Shown one piece after another: positions 12,172-23,694 of a stretch of 64,000 bases of DNA (position 1 is its first letter; each line of letters starts with the position of its first letter). Position numbers and translations under genes: made by a program. The notes under the pieces are model-generated. The model worked only from the letters and a program-made list of their open reading frames with translations. It ran no database searches and was not told the origin of the DNA. The stretch lies in NCBI GenBank assembly GCA_950097015.1, contig CATNEN010000001.1, forward strand, positions 19,348,501-19,412,500, given 5' to 3'. Origin of the DNA: Macrostomum hystrix (lineage: Eukaryota > Platyhelminthes > Macrostomidae).

Positions 12172-13040
12172 ATGTCTTCCTCGTGGCATTATGAAGTTTG
12201 CATGGACTGTAAGAAGTGTAAACAAGGTGGACTAAGGTCTGATCTTCATGAAAACTGCACGAATATGACGAAGTGGAGTGTGTGCTGGCAGTGCTCGGAA
12301 ATTGCCATGTACAAGGAAGCGGAGAAAGGATCCAAAAAATCCAAGGCTCATCGAGGGCATCAACTGCTGCCAGGCAATGACGACGCTGCGCGCTCGTTTC
12401 GGCGATTGTTATGGGGGCAGCAAAGCGTCAGATGGCTAATTTGGACGCCGCCAGGCAGCGATCGAATGTGCTCAGCCAAGTTATCAATGGCGTCATTCGA
12501 CCGAGAACGTCGCGAAGTAGCAGTGTTAGCTCCGGTGACGACTTCGCCGTGCTAGCGACACCTGGACATCGCACAATAAGTCGGCCTGATGTGGGTGCTG
12601 CCGCTGGTGGTAACACCGCTGAGGATCTGACTGAAGCTGCTGTGCAATCGATAGCACCCACTGCACTGGTCATCAGGGGCAAGCAAATGCTTCGGCCATG
12701 CAGCCCGATGATCGATGAAGAAGAAGGCAGCGATTCTGTGAACTCTGAGCCCGAACCTGGTCGCTGCATCTTCGTTTCTGTTCCTCCGGTGGCTGACGCC
12801 TCATCGACTGGCACCCCAGCTGCTTTAGCTGCCAATTCAGCTGCCCCTGATGTAGCTGCCCCGCTTCGAAGTGATGACCATCACGAAGATCTGGATGCGC
12901 TGCTGGCGGGCATGGACATGCCAATGTTGCGCGCTGCAGATGGCAATGATGCTATCAACAACAACAACATCGGTAATGACAATGGAGTTACTATAAATCT
13001 GTTCTGCCGTATGTCACTGGGGCTGGCTATGTTGTGGTGA
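12172..13040 (+). CDS. Cys-rich protein gene with a one-base frameshift
   Basis: The first frame (from ATG 12172) encodes a Cys-rich N-terminus with CMDCKKCKQGG, an HENC segment and a CWQCSE pair, the spacing of a small zinc-binding domain. It then reaches an RSFRRLLW segment. From 12411 the next frame continues as a soluble, Ser/Pro/Ala-rich, acidic protein with MIDEEEGSDSVNSEPEPG and an Asn run near the end. The switch falls at a run of five G (12413-12417); one additional G would fuse the frames to about 290 aa. There is no GT-AG intron at the switch. Either the gene is newly broken or the base is a sequencing error. No family is recognised. The TATA box supports transcription from here. 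Confidence 0.5.
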
Positions 13041-14020
13041 TTGATGGGAATAAGATTTCAGTCAGTCCTCTTTAGTTTTGTACTATGTTCCACCTGTCAC
13101 ACCTGATCCATTCATAGGCTAATTACGGCAGCATTCATTAAAATGGTTTCTATAGTTAATTGAGCCCGCATGCAAGAGAATGGAATGCTTAATCACGAGT
13201 GTAAAATAAATATGAATGTGTTACGAGTATACACTATACACTATACGACTATACACTCGTAGTATAGTGTAAAAGATTGCAAGCACAAAGAGCTTTCTCG
13301 ATAGGATCAAATAATAGTTTCCCCACTGTTTCACTGTCACATTGAGTCATAAATCCAATTTAAGGGGTGTTGACTGTTATCTACGAGTATAAACGGACTA
13401 TGTGAAGTGAATCAGTGATGCTTCCAAATTTGCATTTGTATGTACGTTTATAATGCTAATGTATTAACATTGCTAATGTATAATTGCAAGTTAAAATGCA
13501 CGACTTTGTATGCTATCAACGTACATGTATGGTTCTTACTAATTTGAATTTATAAATCAACTTTTCCTTTACGCTTCGTGAGGAACCATTGGTGTTCGTG
13601 AACTCAACTCAACTCACAGCGACAATTTACTTCACAATTTTCAGCATTTAGTACTTTAGTCCCTATGCGGGTGTGAAACATTCTCTGCTTGTCTTGTCAA
13701 TGTCACTATAATGTCATTGTGTCCTGTTTCATTATTCGCTATGATTATTCTTAAATGTGTGTTGCAATGTTGTCAAAATATATATATTCGGAATTTCCAT
13801 CTCGATGAAAAATGCAGACTTATAATGTTATTGTGTTCTGTTACTAATTCAACACGCTTACATTCTGAGGATAGTCTGACATGGATTGGATTGGAAGGAG
13901 TTAACGGAAGCTGCAGCTGCAATATTTCGGATTTCAGTGAAATTGATTGAAAAACGTTTCCTGTGTAGTGTCAGCTTGTTTGCCCGTGTTATTATTCAGT
14001 ACTTATTTTTAGACACGTGT
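13041..14020. other. No supported gene
   Basis: AT-rich. An imperfect palindromic cluster, ACTATACACTATACGACTA then TACACTCGTAGTATAGTGT, lies at about 13230-13272. Short frames at 13711 and 13886 have no recognisable domain. Confidence 0.5.
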
Positions 14021-15120
14021 ATTTTGCTAAGAGTTCACCCACGCCAAGCCGGGCCGGACCAGCTGGGGGAACGGACGCCCACCATCCCGCGAGCGCTACC
14101 CCTGGGCTACGGTCCCGGCCAATCAGCGAGCGACCCGGCCTCACTACCTGTCTACCCTCGGCAAGAAGCGACCCCGGGGCTCAGAACGGCGGTCGCAAGT
14201 CTACTGCGATTTGTTGCCTTGGCTCAAGCTACAGCCAGGCATCCACCTCGCCGATCGACCTAATTTGGGGTTAAAATGACTCTATATAACGAAGCGTGTT
14301 TTTGTAGTCCAAATTATCTCTCTTTTTCTCCGCAATCCGCCTCACACTGTGAGAAGCACGTGCAAATTATCGTTCTCCGCAATTCGCCTCACACTGTGAG
14401 AAGCACGTGCTAACTAGTCCACTTGTTTTGTCCCTCCCCGCCCGACCACGCTCCGCTTGTTCAGTTAGGTAGCTTTCGGCGCTACGCGTCTTGAGAGTGC
14501 GCCGCTGACAAGGGTGGTCTAGATAGGCGCTTGTTGTCGAAGTCAGTACGTGCTCTCTTCGGAGACTCCGCCGTCAGGCAGAAGGAGTGCCAACCGATAG
14601 GATCTGTCGGGGCAGCGCTGAAAGCAGAGACAACCGGAGCCTCTCGGGAAGAGTAGGGCGCGGATGTAGGCCAGTTTAAGTAAAATTGTTATATCCAAAT
14701 TGTTAGATCAGACTTGCTTCTCACTGTGAGCACGCTATAATTTATTTCCGTGTGAACATCTATTCTGTCAGTATAACTTTTAAGTCAAGTAAACTATATT
14801 CAAAGTAATTCCTATTCGTATCTGGAATCTTAGTCACAGCCAATTAACTCACTCCTAATCAAATTATTCGAGTCTTCGTGTTCATACTGTGTTATTCTTT
14901 TTCATTGGGAGTTTCGCCGGGTCGGAGGACGACACACGGGTCTCATTGCTTATCTATTCCACTTCGCTCGCTACCAGTCTCTAACGCTATTTAATTCCAG
15001 ATTTCCCTGCTGCTATTGAAACGATTGGTAGGACACCGACCCCGGTGAGTAGTGAATAGTCGCTAGCTTTAAATTCCTCACGCTCCAGCTAGGACGTTTA
15101 TTTTATTACATTAGGGTTGT
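14020..15120. other. GC-rich intergenic block with a 49-bp direct repeat
   Basis: Composition jumps to GC-rich at 14030-14660. CCGCAATCCGCCTCACACTG and then TGAGAAGCACGTGC is repeated about 49 bp apart (about 14330 and 14379). The block could be the terminal part of a retroelement, but no ends, primer site or coding region are visible. Confidence 0.4.
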
Positions 15121-15127
15121 AACTTAA

Positions 15128-15490
15128 GCTTTGCTTTCCACTGCACAAAGTGCAAAGCTACAGCTTTTTTTGCAGCTTAATATTTTTTAGTAAAAAGTAA
15201 TACGCTTTTTATTCAAATATACATTTTTATTAAAGTGCAAAAGAGCTGTAGCTTTGCTCTTTGCACTTTACAATGTAGCAACTATCTTCTCATGTGACAA
15301 TAATTTATAAATTATAAATATAATTACTGAGAAGCTTACTGAAAAGCGTAATATTTTTAGTTAAAATAATATACTTTTTAATATACATTTTTAATAATGT
15401 GTAAAAAAGCTGTAGCTTGGCACTTTGCACTTTTGCAATGTAGCTACTGTCTTCTTGTGTGACAAAAATTTATAAATTATAAATATAATA
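15128..15490. repeat. Tandem and inverted repeat around GCTGTAGCTTTGC / TTTGCAC
   Basis: AAGAGCTGTAGCTTTGCTC (15241) and AAAAGCTGTAGCTTGGCAC (15404) head two units of about 165 bp that both end TTTATAAATTATAAATATAA. The same core appears inverted at 15128-15168 (TTTGCACTTTGT-type). Confidence 0.6.
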
Positions 15491-15737
15491 ACAAATTATT
15501 ATTTTTTTGTTTGAGGTATAACTATGTATAATAAATAATTTTAATTTAGAGGATTTTAAATAAAAACAATAATTCTGAACATAAAAAATAAATATATAAA
15601 CAGCTTAAAAGTTTGGAGCTTCTTCTAGATTTTTTAATAAATATTTTAGCCTGGTGATTAGATTCATTAGCTATAAATTGGATATATAAAGAATGAGTAT
15701 TTAGATAACTATAATTTCATTATTATTTTTTCAGATT

Positions 15738-16090
15738 ATGGCTGAATTCTTGAGCTGCCCCATCTGTGTGGTAGAAAATAATCAACACGGAGCGAGGTCT
15801 GGCAACTTTCGCAAGCATCTATTAAAAGTTCATAAATTAAACACGGAGTCTACTGAGTTGGGAGTAAAAATCGCTAAGCTAAAAAATATAAGATAACGGA
15901 GTTTTTCATGTGCCCCACATGTGTCCATGTGGGCACAAGGGACTCCCTACGTATGCATTTAAGTAAAAACATAATGACGGGATGCCGACGACGCTCGACG
16001 ACTCGCAAAATAATGCAAAAAATACATCTCTATGTGCACAGATTTTTTTGGCTATGGCTGCATGCACTCGTGTCACACATACGAGGCTAA
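15738..16090 (+). pseudogene. C2H2-like zinc-finger gene relic
   Basis: From ATG 15738, just after a TTTTTTCAG splice-acceptor-like tract, the frame encodes MAEFLSCPICVVENN, then FRKHLLKVHK and a stop near 15895. A second frame from 15908 encodes CPTCVHVGTRDSLRMHLSK. Both units have the CPxC...H-type pattern of C2H2 fingers, the first as C-x2-C...H-x4-H. They are separated by a frame change, so this is a broken two-finger fragment or a pair of exons. Confidence 0.45.
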
Positions 16091-16094
16091 AAAT

Positions 16095-16915
16095 ACGGGA
16101 AAAGTTGCTGCCTCAGAGGCGGAAAATACGGGTAGATCCGTAGTTCTGCGCTGTATTTTTAGCCAATAGGGCTAGATACTATAGTGTACTACGATTCTCC
16201 GAATATTCTTTTTACATTGTATGTAGCGCTAATTTGATTGTTTGTTTTAGAACCATTTTTAATAGACCTGAACTGGAACGACTCAAGCAATTTACAAGCC
16301 AAACAAATTTTCTAATCCATGGTTCTCAATGATAAAATTGTTTCTTCAACGCAAAGCTTCTGTTGGGCCTAGCAATTCAACACACTAGCCTAGCTGTCTC
16401 TAGCTACATTAGATACAAGCATGTGTTTTAGAAAAAATATGTAGGTCTAGATAATAAAAGTATTATTATTGGCTATTTTGTTACTAGAATATGTGGCCTA
16501 CTTATGTGGCCTAGCTAGCTACTTATTCAGTTATCGAATTTGTAATTCAATACCATAAATTCCATAATGATAGGCTGAGGCCTAGCAATCTATAATAGCT
16601 AGGCCCCTAGCTAATTCCTGGAAGCTAAATAATGTCCTTTGAATAAGACAAAGCTGTAGCTAGCTTTGCTTAATTAATGAAAAAAAAAAAAATATTTTTA
16701 TTTATAGCATATATATTCTTATTTTATATAATTATATATAATAAAAAAAATAAAAAAATAATTAATACTTTAAAATATACTAATTTAGACACTAAAAATG
16801 TATTTTAAATTAACAAACTCACTGTGTTGCAAAAAATAGAACTGCAAGTTTCTGCCCATCTCAGCCTACTTCAAAATAAATGTAAACATGTTGCCTTCAA
16901 GCAAGCACTTTAGAT
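16095..16915. other. No supported gene; AT-rich and CTAG-rich
   Basis: Poly-A and AT tracts at 16680-16760. TAGCTAG/GGCCTAG words recur at 16380-16660, as at 6960-7180. Confidence 0.5.
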
Positions 16916-16919
16916 AGTT

Positions 16920-17985
16920 TACCTTCCTACCTCTTTCCTCCTTCCCTTCTCTACCCTCCTTCCCGCCTCTTTCCTCCTTTCCTCATCTTTCCTCCTTTCC
17001 TCCTTCCCTCCTCTTTCCTTTCTTCCTTCCCTCCTCTTTCCTCTCCTCCTTCCCTCCTCTTTCCTCCTTGCCTTCTCTTTCCTCCTCTTTCCTCCTTGCC
17101 TCCTCTTTCCTCCTTTCCTCCTCTTTCCTCCTTTCCTCCTTCCCTCATCTTTCCTCATCTTTGCTCCTTTCCTCCTCTTTCCTCCTTTCCTCCTTCCCTC
17201 ATCTTTCCTCCTTTCCTCATCTTTGCTCCTTCCCTCCTCTTTCCTCCTTTCCTCCTCTTTCCTCCTTCCCTCCTCCTTCCCTCCTCTTTCCTCCTTCCCT
17301 CTTTCCTCCTTCCCTCCTCTTTCCTCCTTCCCTCCTCTTTCCTCTTTCCTCCTTTCCTCCTCTTTCCTCCTTCCCTCCTCTTTCCTCCTTCCCTCCTCTT
17401 CCCTCCTTCCCTCTTTCCTCCTTCCCTCCTCTTTCCTCCTTCCCTCCTCTTTCCTCCTTTCCTCCTCTTTCCTCCTTTCCTCCTTCCCTCATCTTTCCTC
17501 CTTTCCTCATCTTTGCTCCTTCCCTCCTCTTTCCTCCTTTCCTCCTCTTTCCTCCTTCCCTCCCCTTTCCTCCTTTCCTCCTTCCCTCCTCCTTCCCTCC
17601 TCTTTCCTCCTTCCCTCCTCTTTCCTTCCTCTTTCCTCCTTCCCTCCTCTTTCCTCTTTCCTCCTCTTTCCTCCTTCCCTCCTCTTTCCTCCTTCCCTCC
17701 TCTTCCCTCCTTCCCTCTTTCCTCCTTCCCTCCTCTTTCCTCCTTCCCTCCTCTTTCCTCCTTTCCTCCTCTTTCCTCCTTCCCTCATCTTTCCTCCTTT
17801 CCTCCTTCCCTCCTCTTTCCTTTCCTCCTTCCCTCCTCTTTCCTCTCCTCCTTCCCTCCTTTTTCCTCTCCTCCTTCCCTCCTTCCCTCCTCTTTCCTCC
17901 TTCCCTCTTTCCCTCCTTCCCTCCTTCCCTCCTCTTTCCTCCTTCCCACCTCTTTACTTCTTCTCTCCTCTACCCGTCACTACCC
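16920..17985. repeat. CT-rich minisatellite (CTCCTTCCCTCCTCTTTC family), about 1.07 kb
   Basis: More than a kilobase of near-pure C/T on the plus strand built from CTTCC, CTCCT and CTTTC words. It contains longer-order duplications; for example CCTCATCTTTGCTCCTTCCC recurs at 17215 and 17508. Long frames on both strands (up to about 310 codons, Ser/Phe/Pro/Leu or Arg/Lys/Glu/Gly) are repeat read-through, not genes. Confidence 0.95.
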
Positions 17986-18246
17986 CTTCCAATAAGTGAA
18001 TAAGTGAGACATCTAAAGCTATAATTAGCCTATTTTTAAGTCACATCTTTTTTATGCTTTTAAATTCAAAACTCATAAATCGTGCTTTTATAAATCTGAG
18101 ATAAAAGTGGATGGCGTCTTTAAAAACTTATTTTTACTTCTGTTAATATTTTTATACTCATAGTTACATTATTTCAGAAAGCCTGTTTGTAGTCGCCATG
18201 ACTCAGACTTCATCTTGATGGAACTATTTCTGTAAGAAAAACCTAA

Positions 18247-20580
18247 ATGGAAACAACTTTCAAGGTTAGTTTGCTTTTATACATTGTACTGTGTTCTTCT
18301 TGCTCATATAGAAAGTTAAAAAAGTAAAGTGCCATGCTGAATATTTGTTCACACCTTTCATAGCAGAGATAGGAGAAATTCGTGAGAAGTACAACGCGCT
18401 AACGGCTTACGAACTTCAACAGCTGGATGAAGAGGTGCAATCTAATGCTACCTATTCACAGGAGAAGCAGCGATCTAAGATATTAAAGAAGTTTAGATCG
18501 TTGGTGAGGTCAATTATTATGACTTTCTTGTTGCTCTACTAAATTGTTGAAGCAAAACTCTATGAGGGTGGGAAGTAAAGTTTAGCTACTGGCTAACTGT
18601 TAATTCTAGTTACGGGCTGGCTGCCATTAATATTCAATTTGACAATATCGAAATACAAATTTCTATATGATGTATACGACAATCCAGGGGTTTCGTAAAT
18701 AAGCCATTCCTGCACTCGTTATTGCAATTTGTGTATACTTCATATTTCGTATCCCAAAAGTGTTGCAAAAGTAAGCTGCTGGGGCTGAACAAAGCAATGG
18801 TATTAACAAGAAGAAAGCTAATGCTACTCGCAATACTCTTTCTATTCCATTCTAGGTTATCGAAGCTGAACGCCTTGGTGGCAGTGTATGCTTGTGTATA
18901 TCTTTTCCTGGTGATGAGCCGAACATCTTAGAGACTGCTGATACGAATGGTATGACCACTAGATCAGGCTTAGTGAATGTAAGTTATATTTATGACATCT
19001 GCTTTTTTCGTGAGTAGAGCAAAAGTTGCTCACTCTTTTCTCTGAGTAGAAGTGATCTGTTCCTTCTCTTATTAATTTTTCAATCTAAATCTGGAGCTTT
19101 CTAACCTTTTCGACAGCTCAAAAAAACTTTTTTATATAACTAGCCTTTAAGTTTTTACCATTGCTGAATCCGCCATTGCGGTTTATGACGCCGCCTGTCA
19201 CTTGTGAGGCCACATAGGGTGTCGCTCTGCGAGACTGGCAGTGATAGTTGCGCTTATCGCATCAGCGGAACTGTTTTCTCAGCAGCAGTTCTCACGGCGG
19301 TGCGAATGTCGGCACAGTTTACCTCCTGCTGAAAGCCAAGCGTGCTGCGTTAGCATTGCGCACGTCATCCAATCTAGCAGTCAAATAAATGAGCAAGAGT
19401 AAACACTCGCTTCGAAAGGTCTATTTTGAAATCTTTTGCGAACAAACATTCTGATCATTTTTCGTCATCAAATCACATCATCACAAAATTATTCATTTTG
19501 TGTTTGAATGAAAGTTAGTATGCGAGCGCAAAATAGTTTATAGAAAACTGTATGGCAGAACACATGTGTTTCTCCTTCTCATTTTTTAGAGAATGATGAC
19601 GCCTGCAGGTCCGATAAGTCTGACTCTGGACAGACAGCGCGCTGAGGTGGCCACAATTTTGCAAAAGAAGTACAGTAAGTATTTATGAATTTCAGACAAC
19701 CTAGTGTCTTAATTTTATGAGCTACATGTACGAGTAATTATATGCTTGATGTGTAATGCAGAGTACCAATGTTGATTGTCAAGCGCGAACAAATCTAAGC
19801 CCGGGAAGTTTTTGGTTTGTTTGCTTGTCAAGCCAACTGTTTGCAACCTGCAATACTTCTTCCGACATTCAGAAACCATGTTTGTTTCAAGCACCTTGTT
19901 GTTCAGAAACATATTTTCATTGTGATTTGATTAATAAATGGTACAATTTTTTTTCTCCAGAAGATAGCTGTAAAAGTGGCAAGCTCCGCTACGTTAAGTA
20001 TCCAGCACAAGGCGTGTGGCGCAACTGGCCTGAGAATGTGCCAAAAAATTTGCCCGTGAATATGCTGAAAAGGCATGAGCTTGCCGCGATAATTGCCGCA
20101 AAGGGTATTATATCTTTCGACCCAACGACAACTATTGATGACGATGTAAATCCTTTCGAGATGCAGCAGCGGCAGCGGAAAGAAAATGTCGCGCAACAAT
20201 CTCTGGTCGATGATGTGAGTTTGTGCACCTCTGTGTGAGCTTTAATTTAAATTATTAAGTATAATCTTTACTAAATGCAGTGTGCACTTTTTGTATTAAT
20301 TAAGAGACTAGCAAGTCAGTGTCAGTTCCAGTAAAAGCTTAACCATCTACGCGGGCGTGAATAAATATTTCTTCATGCTCCCTTAAATATTTACTTTCTA
20401 TGTTGTCGCCAATATCGTACGCTAAAGTCCATCTTTCAGTTCATCACGTCACAACATTCACTCTCTCCTTCGAAGTCACTAAGTCCCATCGGCGCAGACT
20501 TGACCGTACAACATCGGCGTAGGCCCGGAGCCTTGTGCTGTGCCTCGGTAAAGCGTCGTTGTCGGCTGGCGTGGGCGTAG
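18247..20580 (+). CDS. Multi-exon gene, possible second gene of the adjacent KDZ element
   Basis: Exons 18247-18264, 18312-18503, 18856-18978, 19590-19674 and 19961-20214 join with matching phases (0,0,0,1). Donors are GTTAGT, GTGAGG, GTAAGT, GTAAGT and GTGAGT, all with AG acceptors. They give 224 codons from METTFK. Features are a helical LTAYELQQLDEEV segment, an SKILKKFRSL segment and a YPAQGVWRNWPENVPKNLP segment followed by MLKRHELAAIIAAKGI, which looks like a small conserved domain. A possible last exon (20440-20580, after TTTCAG) would end at TAG, for about 270 aa; it is weak because it abuts a SINE. It lies tail-to-tail with a KDZ transposase. No family is recognised. Consistent phases argue for a real, recently functional gene. 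Confidence 0.6.
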
Positions 20581-20599
20581 TCGTTGGACTGCCTGGTCT

Positions 20600-20880
20600 C
20601 GCGGGTTCGGCAGTCGGTGGTGGGGCGGCCGGCAGCACAGCCGCAGCTATTGCGCAGGCGCATCTTCAGTCCATGGACTGGGGGGACGCCACACCCACCT
20701 TTAATTACCCCAGCTAATGCTGGTACCCGTTTAGCAGCTGTTTGCACTGAAGCAAAGCAAAGTTGAGTTTCTCGCAAAAGGACACAAATTGTACCAGTGT
20801 AGCCGGGAATCAAACCCCCGACCACACTCGAAGCCTGCAGTTTACAAGCAATGTTGTAGGAAACTATCCGTCGTGCTGCC
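20600..20880 (-). mobile_element. tRNA-derived SINE
   Basis: On the minus strand GGGTTTGATTCCCGG (20817-20803) matches the RNA polymerase III B box (GGTTCGANTCC) in a T-arm context. It is followed by a body (GAGAAACTCAAC, GGGTACCAGCATTAGCTGGG, GGCGTCCCCCCAGTCC) typical of SINE bodies in marine invertebrates. The A box is degenerate. The open frame across this region on the minus strand is not a gene. Confidence 0.55.
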
Positions 20881-21316
20881 GGTTTGGCTTCAACAGCTGC
20901 TTGCACTGCAGTTGTGGCGTAGTTTAGCCTTGAAAAATGTGACGACATAAAACTAAATATATATTCGTAAGTGACAGCGGTGCTTTCAAAACCTGTGAAT
21001 ACAACTTCAGAGTCCTCATTTTGTACTACTACGAGTCGAGTAGTTTTGAGATTATGGATTGTAATTCATGTACGTTATTGAATATTTCGTTTTGATTTTA
21101 TTGGAGATGATTAGCGCCCTTTAATGCAAATAAGAGCGACTTCTAAAGCTACGAGTACAATGCGTTTCTAAGACGAACAAAAATTTACGGATTTTTTGGA
21201 TAAAATGTAAATCGAGATTTTTATAAAAGCTAGCTCAGCTTACAAACAAGTTGAGTTAAGCCATTGCGTGAAGCAGTGTTACAGTATGAAAGTATTAAAA
21301 TAAGTTAAACCTTTCT

Positions 21317-23404
21317 CCTTGAGTCGTGATATCGGACAAAGAAAGCACACTAGAATGGTGACAGGATGCAGCGAACAGTCCGAATACATCTAGCTTTGCC
21401 TCATCGCTAGCCGGCACGAGTTCTCTGCCTCGCTCGCCCGCACTCCAGTTAGGACAGCTTATGGAGCCTTTCTTGATCTCCGGAACGACATCAGGTTCTA
21501 TAAAGAATCCTTCTTCTCCGTGCGGGTACAGCGGCAGTCTTATAGGCGATTATAGATAAATATATATATATAGATAGTTTTGAATTTTAGTATAGGGATA
21601 ACACGAGGTAAATGCTAAGTAGTCTAGACTCAGCCAGTACAGACAATAAAATACAACATTTGTGCAGACTTTACTTTTATGAAAATAAAAAGAAAAAAAC
21701 TGACCGTGTAGCAAGCAGGACATTCCGGCTTCTTCCCCCAGTGAACATCACCAAGGAATTGACGAAATGCATGCATTGATCCAAAAGTGTTTAGCTTTCG
21801 ATACAAGCTTGCCTGACGAAAAAAAGCGGCATAAAAATCGCAAAAAGAAACTGGCACGCAAATATCAGGAAAATTAGGCATGATCAAGCACTCGATAAGC
21901 AGCACAATGACAGTCTACAAAAACAAAAAATCGTAGATATTTTCGGAGAGGAACGACAAATGAGAAATGAAAAATGATCTCACCCCTGGTAAGCCCCACA
22001 ACGGGGCGCGGAAGGCCTCAAATGCAAGACACGCAGAGTACAAGGATGCCCCACACTGTGTGATGATTGACTCCAGAAGGAGTAGAATATCGATGGAAAC
22101 AGCAGTCGGGTGAGCTGCTCGATCCATGTTACTTTGGACAGGCCAGTACCGATGGGATACAAGCGTACTGAACAGGTCTGTACAGGAGCATACGACAACA
22201 GACGTCTTGATCTTGTTCCCTGTGATAAATGTAAATGTAGAATACTTCACTGGCGTGATTGGCATGGACTTTTACCCGCAACTTTCGTTTCGAGCCACCG
22301 AGTTATTTCCCAGATTTTTTATGACAGGACTTATGTTATCGTAAAAAGGCGAAGCTGGTTTGACTAGAGTGTAGTTACCCATCCAGCAACTGGCAGACTG
22401 GCGGGATAGGATGATAGTTAAGTCTGATTGCAGTAATTCTGATAGTAGCACTACTGGACAGTAGTGCATCACACTCATTGCTTTTCTTAAATTGTGAATC
22501 GCACTCTGCAGCGTCTATCTTCACTAACAATTTGGTGATAGAAATGGAATATAAGACTGAAAATGGAATACAAGAAAATGGAAATGATTCATAGCTTCGA
22601 AATGAACATTGTACATATGAACTGTGAGCTGCGCATTTACGTGATTGTCAATAAGCTTCACATTTACAGAACTTGTGGGGGTAGAACAACGGCAGGTGGC
22701 GGACAGGATACTTTGCTCCTCCATGGCAGAATAGACACAGCCCTGTTAACCATTTTTGTGTGGTTATTCGAATTTTAAGTTTGCCATGATTAAAAGAAAA
22801 ATAATTTCTTAGAAGCCAGCAACTGTGTAATATACTCATGTGAAAAATGTGAAAAAATTACAAAACAGACCCAATCTTAACCACTAAGTGAATCTACAAA
22901 TATTATATACAAATTCAATGCTTTGATTTCAACTTCATAAATTTATCGATTGAAAGTATAATGATTTTATGGACATTAGGCCGGGCTGCAAATAGTTATT
23001 TCCAGTATGAGACACAACACAACACAAAATCCAGCTGTCTTACATTCCACTGCTCAACAATATGAGGAGGCTGATGCTTGTGGTGCAACTTAAGGCAGGT
23101 TGCACAAACGTAAAGAAGATTACAAGCCTGGCAGCGAAATTGAGCATCCTGAGTACCACAGCTCATGCAATTACCACCGACAGTCGAATAGGCTGCAAAT
23201 GCGATAAGAGCAGTGGCTCTAAGGTCCCTCCAGGCATACTCGGAGTCTGTAACTCGATCAGTAAATGTTTTTCGCCTACTGTCTAACAGTTCGGCATCCG
23301 TGTCCACTACTGATGAAGTTGGAATTGAAGCAGGTTCTTCAGCCGAAGTTGAAGTCGCATAAAGTTGTCTAAGAAATTTAAGACGTGCACAAGTACATAT
23401 TGGC
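21317..23404 (-). pseudogene. KDZ (Kyakuja-Dileera-Zisupton-type) transposase with CxC zinc cluster
   Basis: Read on the minus strand. The exon from about 23364 to 23037 encodes CMSCGTQDAQFRCQACN, then CATCLKLHH and PPHIVEQW, the CxC cysteine cluster that accompanies KDZ transposases, ending at a GTAAGA donor. The segment 22265-21990 encodes FTFITGNKIKTS, CSCTDLFSTLVS and a helical tail. The segment 21800-21700 encodes a GDVHWGKKPECPAC motif. The segment 21540-21317 encodes PEIKKGSISCPNWSAG, then LDVFGLFAASCHHS and ITTQGERF, matching the KDZ core where a Cys/His pair follows the acidic-aromatic strand. The pieces are split by introns and stops. The C-terminal third is not found, so it is probably inactive. 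It converges on the 18247 gene. Confidence 0.6.
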
Positions 23405-23694
23405 ATCATTAGTAACGGTATAGACTCGCAGTACCATAGCTTTTAAGCATGATCACAAAATTTGTGGTTCACCTGCCAGTAAGCTCATCTGGATGGAGTA
23501 GAGAGATTACAAGAGGCAGTCAATTTAAGCAAACAACTTGCTAACAATATGAGTAAATAAGAGTTGAACTCTAAACTTTAAAAGTCTCTAATAGCTTTTA
23601 AAGTATTAGTATTAGTATAGCAGCTAATCATAAATCTGAAGAGTGGAATGTAATATGTACATACCCGGTGGGACACCCGCGCCCAACCCGCGCC

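Noticed and set aside
17068-18003. Open frames of up to 311 codons (Ser/Phe/Pro/Leu) and complementary Arg/Lys/Glu frames
   Set aside because: They lie wholly in a C/T minisatellite, all three frames are open, and the codons just read the repeat.
20745-20850. Functional tRNA gene
   Set aside because: A good B box exists but the A box and acceptor stem are degenerate, and the 3' body is SINE-like.
20436-20948. 170-codon minus-strand frame
   Set aside because: Spans a SINE with a Pol III B box; no domain and no splice context on that strand.
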